Shown here in pieces: positions 1 to 6,520 of a stretch of 7,722 nucleotides of DNA. Under the pieces are notes generated by a model that worked only from the letters and a program-made list of their open reading frames with translations, ran no database searches and had not been told where the DNA came from. The stretch covers positions 1-7,722 of the forward strand of contig JAFDIG010000215.1 in assembly GCA_019308145.1 (NCBI GenBank), given 5' to 3'. Positions within the stretch are counted from its first letter, which is position 1. Each line of letters opens with the position of its first letter. The DNA is from Deltaproteobacteria bacterium. Its GTDB lineage: Bacteria; Desulfobacterota; JAFDIG01. A program made the translations under genes and the position numbers.

Positions 1-77
1 AAAATCCTACAATCGCAATAATAAAAATAAAATAGTATTTTATCTAAAAGTAGAATCTAAATTTCTAAAAAATAAGG

Positions 78-105
78 TTGAAGATGAGAAAAAAATTGTT
101 ATAAT
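78..105 (+). promoter_or_regulatory. candidate sigma-70-type promoter for the YciO-family gene
   Basis: TTGAAG at 78-83 matches the -35 consensus at four of six positions. It is followed after 16 bases by a perfect TATAAT at 100-105, and a second TATAAT abuts it at 106-111. Transcription would start near 112 and leave a leader of about 120 bases before the start codon at 234. The flank is so AT-rich that such hexamers arise easily by chance, so this is a weak call. The rest of 1-233 shows no credible reading frame, hairpin or repeat. Confidence 0.3.
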
Positions 106-233
106 TATAATAAGATGGTTAAATATTTATTGTTCTCACGAACAAGAATTAAAACCCTTTTAAAAACTTCCAAACAAAGATTCACCAAACATATAGGCTA
201 AGTTTATAAAAATTTAAAAAAAGGGGGACCTTT

Positions 234-851
234 ATGCTCTTAAAGATCAATCCAGAAAATCCTCAAAAAAGATTAATAAGGAAGGTTGTAGAAGTTTTAA
301 GGAATGGTGGAGTAATTGGTTATCCAACTGATACCATCTATGGCATTGGATGTAGTATCTATAATACAGAAGGGATTAAAAAGATAAGAATGCTTAAAAA
401 ACAAAATAACAATAAACCTTTAAGTTTTATATGTTCAGACCTTAAAAACATAAGCGAATATGCCTATGTCTCCAACTATGCCTATAAAACTATCAAAAGG
501 CTTATCCCAGGTGGTTATACCTTTATACTTAAAGCAACAAAACTGGTGCCAAAGATCATGCTTACAAAGCAGAAGACTGTGGGGATAAGGGTGCCTAATA
601 ATAAGATCTGTTTAGAGATGGTGAAGGAATTAGGCCACCCTATAATCACAACAAGTATATTTAATTCAAAAGATGAGCTTTTTACCAATTCTGAGGAAGT
701 GGAGGAGCAGTTTGGAAAAGCTCTTGATCTGATAATTGATGGTGGCTCTATACCTGCAATACATTCAACTATTGTTGATTTTACAGATGAGGTTCCAGTG
801 ATTTTAAGGAAAGGAAAAGGCGATATAAGTACACTTGTTGTAGAGGAATAA
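234..851 (+). CDS. yciO: YciO-family protein (Sua5/TsaC/YrdC fold), L-threonylcarbamoyladenylate synthase-like
   Basis: This 205-residue cytosolic protein belongs to the Sua5/YciO/YrdC superfamily. TsaC/Sua5 members make threonylcarbamoyl-AMP from threonine, bicarbonate and ATP for the t6A37 tRNA modification. The match is to the YciO branch: an N-terminal N-P-E-N-P-Q-K-R-L-I segment (6-15), the nucleotide-binding PTDTIYG (31-37), GGYTFILKATKLVP (93-106), GIRVP (117-121) and a C-terminal DLIIDGG (165-171). Length fits YciO (about 206) and there is no extra Sua5 C-terminal domain. The K-x-R motif of TsaC appears as K55-K-Q57, and the S-x-N motif as S141-I-F143, so two usual catalytic positions are changed, much as in E. 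coli YciO. Whether it is the cell's t6A enzyme is therefore uncertain. The start is firm: ATG at 234 has a GGGGGA ribosome-binding site at 223-228. A terminator follows at 871-895, so it is probably transcribed alone. Confidence 0.88.
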   Translation: MLLKINPENPQKRLIRKVVEVLRNGGVIGYPTDTIYGIGCSIYNTEGIKKIRMLKKQNNNKPLSFICSDLKNISEYAYVSNYAYKTIKRLIPGGYTFILKATKLVPKIMLTKQKTVGIRVPNNKICLEMVKELGHPIITTSIFNSKDELFTNSEEVEEQFGKALDLIIDGGSIPAIHSTIVDFTDEVPVILRKGKGDISTLVVEE

Positions 852-870
852 GTTTTCTCTTTTCGCTGAT

Positions 871-895
871 AAAAAGGGGGATTTCCCCCTTTTTT
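871..895 (+). terminator. strong intrinsic terminator after the YciO-family gene
   Basis: Five A and five G (871-880) pair perfectly with five C and five T (885-894) around a four-base ATTT loop. The T run continues to 895. The 10 bp stem with five G-C pairs followed by T residues is a textbook Rho-independent terminator. It begins 19 bases after the stop codon at 849-851. The A run on the other side means it could also work for transcripts arriving on the - strand. Confidence 0.9.
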
Positions 896-947
896 CTTAT
901 TAATACCTTAAAGACTAATTTCCATATAAATTATATATGAAGTAAAT

Positions 948-1772
948 ATGATGATGGATGTTTCAGTTATCATACCTACTTATAATCGTAAAGATTTTCT
1001 AATTGAAGCAATTGAATCGGTTTTAGCACAAACCTTTTTAGGGTATGAATTGATTGTTGTAGACGATGGATCAACTGATGGCACAAAGAAGGTTTTAGCA
1101 GATTATGGCAATAAGATAACCTATTATTTTCAAGAAAATAAAGGTGTTTCATCAGCACGAAATTTTGGTATACAAAAAAGTCATGGAAGATTTATCTGCT
1201 TTTTAGACTCTGATGATCTTTGGCTAAAAGATAAGCTTAAGATACAATATGATTTCATGATAAATCATCCAGATTCTTTTATATCATATACTGATGAGAT
1301 ATGGATAAGAAAAGGAGTTAGGGTTAATCCAAAAAAAAAGCATGCAAAATATTCAGGATGGATATTTGAACGATCTTTGCCTTTATGTATTATAAGTCCA
1401 TCATCAGTGATGATAAAAAGAGAGCTCTTTGATATAGTTGGCCTTTTTGATGAAAGGTTTCCTGTTTGTGAGGATTATGATCTCTGGCTTAGGATTACAT
1501 CTAAATTCCCTGTTAGCTTTATTAATAAAAAATTAATTATAAAAAGAGGTGGGCATTCTGACCAGCTTTCACAAAAAAGTTGGGGGAATGATCGATACAG
1601 GGTTTTTGCGATAGTTAAACTTTTAAATTCAAATCAACTTTCAAGTGAGCAGAGAAAGCAGGCAATTTTAGAGTTAAAAAAGAAATGTGCGATCTTGGCA
1701 AATGGATTTAGGAAAAGAGAAAAGATTAAAGAAGCAATATATTATGAAACCATGGCAAAGAGATTTTCATGA
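948..1772 (+). CDS. family 2 glycosyltransferase (GT-A fold)
   Basis: This 274-residue, cytosolic or membrane-associated enzyme would transfer a sugar from a nucleotide-sugar donor to a glycan or lipid-linked acceptor. The N-terminal GT2 nucleotide-binding region is clear: VSVIIPTYNR (5-14), VVDDGSTDGT (37-46) and GVSSARNFGI (66-75). The metal-binding D-x-D motif is D87-S-D-D90. C-EDYDLWLR (174-182) carries the usual catalytic acidic pair E175-D176. GGHSDQLS (201-208) is the common distal histidine region. No membrane segment is visible. Three ATG codons lie in tandem (948, 951, 954); only a weak GAAG at 939-942 precedes them, so any could be used. The gene ends inside the start codon of rsmE (ATGA, 1769-1772), which implies coupled translation. 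Donor and acceptor cannot be told from sequence. The three other recognisable glycosyltransferase genes lie on the opposite strand from 4379 onward, so this one is not in their operon. Confidence 0.9.
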   Translation: MMMDVSVIIPTYNRKDFLIEAIESVLAQTFLGYELIVVDDGSTDGTKKVLADYGNKITYYFQENKGVSSARNFGIQKSHGRFICFLDSDDLWLKDKLKIQYDFMINHPDSFISYTDEIWIRKGVRVNPKKKHAKYSGWIFERSLPLCIISPSSVMIKRELFDIVGLFDERFPVCEDYDLWLRITSKFPVSFINKKLIIKRGGHSDQLSQKSWGNDRYRVFAIVKLLNSNQLSSEQRKQAILELKKKCAILANGFRKREKIKEAIYYETMAKRFS

Positions 1773-2515
1773 TATTTGAAAAGGATTATCTTTTTACCTC
1801 TTTAAATCTAATAAAAGAGAAGATAGTTACGCTTAAAGATAAAGAAGCCCTACACCTTAAGGAAAAAGAGATCCTTCCTGGAATGATAATAACCATACAT
1901 GATAAAAATGGTTCAGATTTTAGAGCACGGGTTGTATCAATCACCAAAGATGAAGCAGTATTAAAGATATTTGATAAGCTAAAAAGAGAAACTGAACCTC
2001 TGCTTAATATTTTTCTTTTGCAAGCCCTTATAAAGAAGGAAAAATTTGATTTTATTATAGAGAAAAGTACAGAGCTCGGTGTATTTGGTATAATTCCAAT
2101 TGAGACAAAAAAGTCTCAAAGGATTGAAGAGTTTTTTAAAAATCATAAAAAAATTCACCGTTGGCCTTTTGTTGCAGTTAGAGCAACTCTTCAGTCAAGA
2201 AGAGCGGCTGTGCCAAGAATAACAAAAGTAGTTCGATTAAAAGAAGCAATAGATATGATTTCTAACTTTGATCATAAGATATTGATCTCAGAGAAGGAGA
2301 ATAATTTATCCTTGAAAGAATATCTGATTCATAACAGAAGCGGCGTTAATGTAGCTATACTTGTTGGGCCAGAAGGTGGATGGAATGATGAAGAGATAAA
2401 AATGATTAATGCATCAGGCTTTGTTTCTACCTCTCTTGGCCCAAGAATATTAAGGGTTGAGACAGCAACAATAGCTGCTATTTCTATTATACAAGCTATA
2501 TGGGGGGATATTTGA
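1769..2515 (+). CDS. rsmE: 16S rRNA (uracil(1498)-N(3))-methyltransferase RsmE
   Basis: RsmE uses S-adenosylmethionine to methylate N3 of U1498 in helix 44 of 16S rRNA, acting on the assembled 30S subunit. The 248-residue length matches the family. An N-terminal PUA-like domain (about 1-70) includes the HLK/R...L-x-G stretch (29-38). A SPOUT (trefoil-knot) domain follows: KKEKFDFIIEKSTELGV (89-105), the region around QSRR (142-145) ending in P149, LVGPEGGW (198-205), and LGPRILRVETA (223-233), which forms the SAM-binding knot. The usual E-Q-(S/C)-G-R segment reads L-Q-S-R-R, a divergence from the E. coli form in an otherwise well-preserved enzyme. The start at 1769 overlaps the preceding glycosyltransferase stop by four bases, and an AGAG-like site lies just upstream. 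The C-terminus is complete. The next gene converges from the other strand 34 bases away. Confidence 0.93.
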   Translation: MIFEKDYLFTSLNLIKEKIVTLKDKEALHLKEKEILPGMIITIHDKNGSDFRARVVSITKDEAVLKIFDKLKRETEPLLNIFLLQALIKKEKFDFIIEKSTELGVFGIIPIETKKSQRIEEFFKNHKKIHRWPFVAVRATLQSRRAAVPRITKVVRLKEAIDMISNFDHKILISEKENNLSLKEYLIHNRSGVNVAILVGPEGGWNDEEIKMINASGFVSTSLGPRILRVETATIAAISIIQAIWGDI

Positions 2516-2549
2516 CTCTTACGTCAACCCAATCAACATAAATTCCCTA

Positions 2550-4148
2550 TTAAAATATATAATCCTTTGCATATTTTCTGACATGTTTACCTGATAGCAC
2601 ATGAAATGTTTGGATCTTCTTTAGTGCCTTTGATGAAAATGTTCCAATAGGTATATATATAACCTTTTTTGATACCTTTGCTGCTAAACGGATACAAAGA
2701 TCTGATGGAGGCTTTTTAGCAACATATGCAATATGTTTTTCTTCGCAATAATCAATGGCAGCCAAAAGCAATCTTTCTGGTTTGTTCCTCGCGATATCAA
2801 AAAAAGAGTCTTGCCATATATCATAAACCCTCATAGGAGGATAGGTCATCATAAATCCTCCATAAAGAGAGCGGGAGATTCCAGGCCCCACGATATCATC
2901 ACCTGGGTTTGTTGCATAAAAAGCCATATCTGACTCATCTTTATGTTCCCCAAGCCAAGTAAGTTTCCATGGAAATCTTTCCTCTCCCTCCTTATCATGA
3001 ATATCCTCATCAAATATTACTACCAAAGAGCCAACCTTTCCTCTTAATGGTTGGTTTTCATAAACATAGATCCTTTTTTCATGCCAGTTCCTTACTGTTT
3101 CTCTTATGTCTAAACCATCAAGAAAAGAAGTTGTAAAAGGTTCAAAGTGCCGCATTTCTTCTGAAATAACCAAAGCAGCTTTTTTTCGCATATAATCACT
3201 TGTTGCTTCAATTACCAGATCCTCTGGAGGATAGGAACATATTTGAGTTATATCCCAATATTTTTTCCATTCACCAGGGTATCTCTCCTTTGGTCTTTGT
3301 TTTACTGGTATAAGTTTTAGCCTTTTTCTTAAGCTTTTAAATCTTCTATGAAACTCAAACCTTTTTTGATTAAGATAAAGATCCTCACCTTTAAGTTCCA
3401 AAGCAGGAAGAGTTGGTGATTTATCTTGCCAGGGATAAAAACTGCCTATGTTCCAAACCTCATAGGCAAAGTTATCATCAACTGCTCCCCTTGAGGCTAT
3501 TAACAATTTGTAAAAATCTGGGACAAGTCCACCTTCTATAAAAGCATAGTTACGTGCGAATTGAAATAGTATCTCTGTCTGGATAGGTTTTATCTCTTCA
3601 TGATAATTTTTTATATACCTTAATTTTGCTTCATCAATAAGATGATGATAGAGCTTAAGTCTATCTAATGTTACATTCTCTTTTTTTCTATTTTCTTCAA
3701 ATGTTTTGCAAATAAAACCCATCTCTGAAAGTATTTCCCTGCTTGATTTTTCGGATAGATGGGCAAGGATAACATTATCTCGTTTTACTCTTTCGATCGG
3801 CTGGACTTTCTCTTTATCTATCTCCTTTAAAATTCCAGGGAAATGTGAAAGGCCAAAAACAAAAAGTATCTTTTTGCCTTGATTTTTTAACCTTTGCAGA
3901 TGATATATCATGGTAGCTTCTCTTAAAATATCCTTTTTATCTGAAAGAGGTTTCATTATTTCAGCAGACTTCTCACAATATCTTTTATAACCAATGCGGG
4001 TTATACTATAAGGATCCGGAAAGGCTTCATGATGAGGGATATAGCCTTCCATATCTCTATCAATAAAATAGATAGGAATATCGTTTTCTATGGCAAGCCT
4101 TATTGCTTCAATTATTGGATCAATAGGCTCTATTAGGAGATAAACCAA
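2550..4148 (-). CDS. large uncharacterised protein with TraB-like N-terminal features
   Basis: I do not recognise a named family with certainty. From the TTG at 4148 the product is 532 residues, with no signal peptide or membrane segment, so probably cytosolic. Residues 1-115 resemble the TraB/Tiki hydrolase-like superfamily. Seen here are DPIIEAIRLA (10-19), the strand YFIDRDMEGY (27-36) and FVFGLSHFPGI (96-106), whose G-x-x-H matches the family's C-terminal motif. Residues 120-290 are charged and helical. The C-terminal part (about 300-532) is rich in aromatic, Gly and Pro motifs: SYPPEDLVIE (305-314), GLDIRETVRNWHE (345-357), LVVIFDED (375-382), WLGEHKDESDMAFYA (398-412), GPGISRSLYGGF (421-432) and YPPMRVYDIW (436-445). 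These look like a second conserved domain of unknown role. TTG is the first usable canonical start, but the coding signal continues upstream to 4352 (separate entry), so this call probably lacks about 60-68 N-terminal residues. It sits last in the - strand glycosyltransferase run; no functional link is evident. Confidence 0.72.
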   Translation of the reverse strand: MVYLLIEPIDPIIEAIRLAIENDIPIYFIDRDMEGYIPHHEAFPDPYSITRIGYKRYCEKSAEIMKPLSDKKDILREATMIYHLQRLKNQGKKILFVFGLSHFPGILKEIDKEKVQPIERVKRDNVILAHLSEKSSREILSEMGFICKTFEENRKKENVTLDRLKLYHHLIDEAKLRYIKNYHEEIKPIQTEILFQFARNYAFIEGGLVPDFYKLLIASRGAVDDNFAYEVWNIGSFYPWQDKSPTLPALELKGEDLYLNQKRFEFHRRFKSLRKRLKLIPVKQRPKERYPGEWKKYWDITQICSYPPEDLVIEATSDYMRKKAALVISEEMRHFEPFTTSFLDGLDIRETVRNWHEKRIYVYENQPLRGKVGSLVVIFDEDIHDKEGEERFPWKLTWLGEHKDESDMAFYATNPGDDIVGPGISRSLYGGFMMTYPPMRVYDIWQDSFFDIARNKPERLLLAAIDYCEEKHIAYVAKKPPSDLCIRLAAKVSKKVIYIPIGTFSSKALKKIQTFHVLSGKHVRKYAKDYIF

Positions 4149-4352
4149 CTCACCTTTTTCCTCATATGCTACAACTGATAGAAGGGGAAGCCTTTTTACT
4201 CCTTCTATAACCTTTTCTTTTAGTGTTGATGGAAGCTCAACAGCAACGATTTCAGGCGAGATCTGTTTAAATTGTCTGTTAAGCTCCCAAGCAAATTCAA
4301 AAGAACCATGTACTATTGGGAAGAGATGGATGTTTTTATAAATTTTTTTATG
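4149..4352 (-). other. in-frame, protein-like upstream extension of the TraB-like gene without a canonical start codon
   Basis: The frame of the 2550-4148 gene is open without a stop from 4148 up to a TAA at 4353-4355. Translating it gives a convincing N-terminus: a run beginning I-H-L-F-P-I-V-H-G-S-F-E-F-A-W (from 4331), then P-E-I-V-A-V-E-L-P, then RLPLLSVVAYEEKGE joining directly to the downstream protein. A first beta strand, a G/H turn and a V-A-V-E-L-P strand are what the start of a TraB-like domain should look like. No ATG, GTG or TTG occurs in frame here. The only non-standard options are ATT (4343), ATC (4331) or ATA (4316), and none has a Shine-Dalgarno sequence. ATC at 4331 would place the start right before the first strand. 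Alternatives are a lost start by mutation, an assembly error (a run of seven A lies at 4343-4349), or a genuinely shorter protein from TTG 4148. Confidence 0.6.
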
Positions 4353-4378
4353 TTATTTATAGTTTATACTCCATTATA

Positions 4379-5509
4379 CTAATCGTTTAGTAAAGATCTG
4401 TATAATTCAATATATTTATCTACAATGGATATTAATGAGAAATTTTTTAATGCTTTTTCTCGTCCTATCTTACCCATTTCTATAGCTTTGTCAGGATGCT
4501 CAATAAGAAATTTGATTTTTTCTGAAAGTTGGATGCTATTACCCGGGGAAAAGAGAAGACCATTTGCTCCATCTTCAATACCCTCATGAATACCTTCGAT
4601 ATCTGTTGCCACAATAGGTAGTCCACAAGCCATCCCTTCTAATAAGACTAGAGGTAAACCCTCCCAATTTGATGGCATAACCAAGATATGAGAATTGTGA
4701 TAAAAAGGGAGGACATCTTTTTGATTGCCTTTAAAAGAAACAAAAGAGGATATTCCTAATTTATAAGTCAGATGTTGTAATTCTTCTTTAAGGGGGCCAT
4801 CTCCTACTATAGATAAAGATATATCAAAATTTTGATCGATAAGTATTCTTATAGCTTTTAGCAAAATATCCACACCTTTTTGTTTAGCTAACCTGCCTAC
4901 AAAAATAAGATCTATTTTTGAATCCCAGCTTTTTTTATTTGTAGCGGGGACAAACCGTTCTGTATCTACACTGTTGGGGATATATACTATGTTTTTATCT
5001 TTTACTCCTCTATTTCTTAACTCTTTGTAAATCCCTCTTGAAATTGCTATTAACCTATCAACTTTTCTCCATAAACCATCTATTAAAAAACCAAATTTTA
5101 TTCTCTTTATCCTGTTTAAATCACCATATTCCCCGGTCTCTTTTATTCCAGCATTTTCTATTCTATTTATAACCCTTTTTTTAAATAGAAATTTAACAAT
5201 GATAGAGGCTGTTGTATAAAAATATATGCCAAAACATTGAATAATATCATATTTATCTTTTTTATCTATTAAAAATTTTATTACTGATAATAGATAAGTA
5301 GGTGCCCATGGTCTTGAGGCTTTGATTTTTCTATAGATTTCAACTCCATTTATCACTTCAAATTCAGGAAGATCATCAAAGTATTGGGTTAAGACCATTA
5401 CTTTAACACCCTTTCTACTCAATGCTTCCGCAAGTTTTTGGCACTCTTTTTCTGCACCACCTATAACTGGGTAATAAAGGCCAATAATCATTAATACTTT
5501 TATCTCCAT
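4379..5509 (-). CDS. family 4 glycosyltransferase (GT-B fold)
   Basis: This is a complete 376-residue retaining glycosyltransferase of the GT4/RfaB type, using an activated nucleotide sugar to extend a surface glycan on the cytosolic face of the membrane. The N-terminal Rossmann domain has YYPVIGGAE (12-20), the usual glycine-rich acceptor-side loop, and a linker strand VYIPNSVDTERF (175-186). The C-terminal domain has LIFVGRLAKQKGVDIL (201-216), SIVGDGPLKEEL (233-244) and the donor-binding E-x7-E motif E283...E291 in NWEGLPLVLLEGMACGLPIVAT. ATG at 5509 lies three bases after the stop of the upstream glycosyltransferase; no Shine-Dalgarno sequence is seen, so reinitiation after that stop is likely. 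A second ATG (residue 7, 5491) has GGAG 12 bases upstream and is a possible alternative that would shorten the first strand. Donor sugar is not readable from sequence. Confidence 0.92.
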   Translation of the reverse strand: MEIKVLMIIGLYYPVIGGAEKECQKLAEALSRKGVKVMVLTQYFDDLPEFEVINGVEIYRKIKASRPWAPTYLLSVIKFLIDKKDKYDIIQCFGIYFYTTASIIVKFLFKKRVINRIENAGIKETGEYGDLNRIKRIKFGFLIDGLWRKVDRLIAISRGIYKELRNRGVKDKNIVYIPNSVDTERFVPATNKKSWDSKIDLIFVGRLAKQKGVDILLKAIRILIDQNFDISLSIVGDGPLKEELQHLTYKLGISSFVSFKGNQKDVLPFYHNSHILVMPSNWEGLPLVLLEGMACGLPIVATDIEGIHEGIEDGANGLLFSPGNSIQLSEKIKFLIEHPDKAIEMGKIGREKALKNFSLISIVDKYIELYRSLLND

Positions 5510-5512
5510 GAA

Positions 5513-6520
5513 TTAATAGACCTCATAAATCTTTTTTATTTTATCAGCGATAATTTTCCAATCAAAGAGAAGAGCTTTCTTTCTCGTTTCTATGGACAAT
5601 TCTTTTTTTTTGTTCTCATCATTTAATATATCCAGAATTGTTGAAACCATCAGATCTATTTTCCCAGATGGGACCAGAACAGCGCTTTTATCATCTAAAT
5701 AATCTCTAATAGCACCAACATCCGTAGTAATAATTGGAAGCCCACAGGCAGCCGCCTCTAAAAGGGTGTTGTTGGCCGTAGTGTTTACTAAAGGTAGAAA
5801 AAGAAGTTGATGACCTTGATACTGTTTAAGAAGAAAATCCTCATCCACTTCATCGAAAAGCTTCACATTTTTCAAATTGGAAAATAGGTTCCAATTCTTT
5901 TTAAAAGTAATTATAGTAAAAGAGACTTTTGGTGAAAGCCGATTTATTTTTTTTATCACCTCTTTTAGACTCTCAAAATCCCTTAAATGAGTGCCTACAA
6001 AAAGGATTTCCCCTTCCTTTTTCTTTTTCTGAGATGGGATGAAGAATTTGGTATCTATTCCGTGAGGGATAAAAACTATCTTTTCTTTTGATATCCATTT
6101 AGAAAAATAGTCGGCCTGATTGGTTCCCAAAACTATAAGAGCATTGACCATATTCAGTTTAGGAGGTCGCAAAAAATATGCATGAAATTTTTCAGGAGGA
6201 AAATGGTAGGTAACAAATAGCTTATGCTTACCAAAAGGATTGAATCTCCGAAAGTCATTTTCTCCGTATAAGAAATGGAAGATACTTTTTTGTAAAAAAA
6301 TGGATCTAATCTGAAGATCTATCTCTCTCTTTAATTGAGGAACTAAATAGAGATTACTTTTCCTTAAAAAAAATCCCCAAAATATATCAGGTACAACACC
6401 CATTAACTTAAACATAAAACTAGGTTGAGATCTTTTACAAAAAATATAGTCAGATAATCTGTCATATCCTGAATGGGGGCTATGATGTTCCATTCGGGTT
6501 ACTATATGGATTATATTCAT
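5513..6520 (-). CDS. family 4-like glycosyltransferase with altered E-x7-E motif
   Basis: This 335-residue GT-B enzyme is short for GT4 because the N-terminal domain is compact. It begins with the strand NIIHIVTR (2-9) followed by HSPHSGYDRL (13-22) in place of the usual GG loop. The interdomain strand is FIPHGIDTKFF (150-160). The donor domain shows EILFVGTHLRD (171-181), then TANNTLLEAAACGLPIITTDVGAIRDYL (248-275). The second glutamate of E-x7-E is E255, but the first position is T247. The T-A-N-N-x-L-L-E-A form recurs, to my knowledge, in a GT4 subgroup, so activity is plausible. The ATG at 6520 lies inside the upstream gene, overlapping it by 41 bp. It is preferred because a start at residue 10 would remove the first beta strand. 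The gene ends three bases before the next glycosyltransferase begins. Sugar and acceptor are unknown. Confidence 0.85.
   Translation of the reverse strand: MNIIHIVTRMEHHSPHSGYDRLSDYIFCKRSQPSFMFKLMGVVPDIFWGFFLRKSNLYLVPQLKREIDLQIRSIFLQKSIFHFLYGENDFRRFNPFGKHKLFVTYHFPPEKFHAYFLRPPKLNMVNALIVLGTNQADYFSKWISKEKIVFIPHGIDTKFFIPSQKKKKEGEILFVGTHLRDFESLKEVIKKINRLSPKVSFTIITFKKNWNLFSNLKNVKLFDEVDEDFLLKQYQGHQLLFLPLVNTTANNTLLEAAACGLPIITTDVGAIRDYLDDKSAVLVPSGKIDLMVSTILDILNDENKKKELSIETRKKALLFDWKIIADKIKKIYEVY

Noticed and set aside
85..105. ATG with six codons in the 5' leader region as a small leader peptide
   Set aside because: The frame is only M-R-K-K-L-L, has no ribosome-binding site and overlaps the candidate promoter.
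976..1158. 60-codon open frame on the - strand
   Set aside because: It lies wholly inside the glycosyltransferase at 948-1772, opposite its strongest motifs, and its translation has no recognisable features.
2784..2795. 12-base GTTCCTCGCGAT, with an inverted copy at 7643-7654
   Set aside because: One or two shared 12-mers are expected by chance in a window this size, and both copies sit in unrelated coding sequence.
2733..2933. 66-codon open frame on the + strand
   Set aside because: It lies antisense to the conserved C-terminal part of the TraB-like gene and has no domain or ribosome-binding support.
4357..4374. ATG at 4374 with following codons as the true start of the TraB-like gene
   Set aside because: It is in a different frame and reaches a TAA after five codons; further stops in that frame make a single frameshift repair unlikely.
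4373..4378. TATAAT on the - strand just after the GT4 stop, as a promoter for the TraB-like gene
   Set aside because: No -35 hexamer lies at a workable distance (the position reads ACAGAT), and the sequence is AT-rich enough to produce such boxes often.
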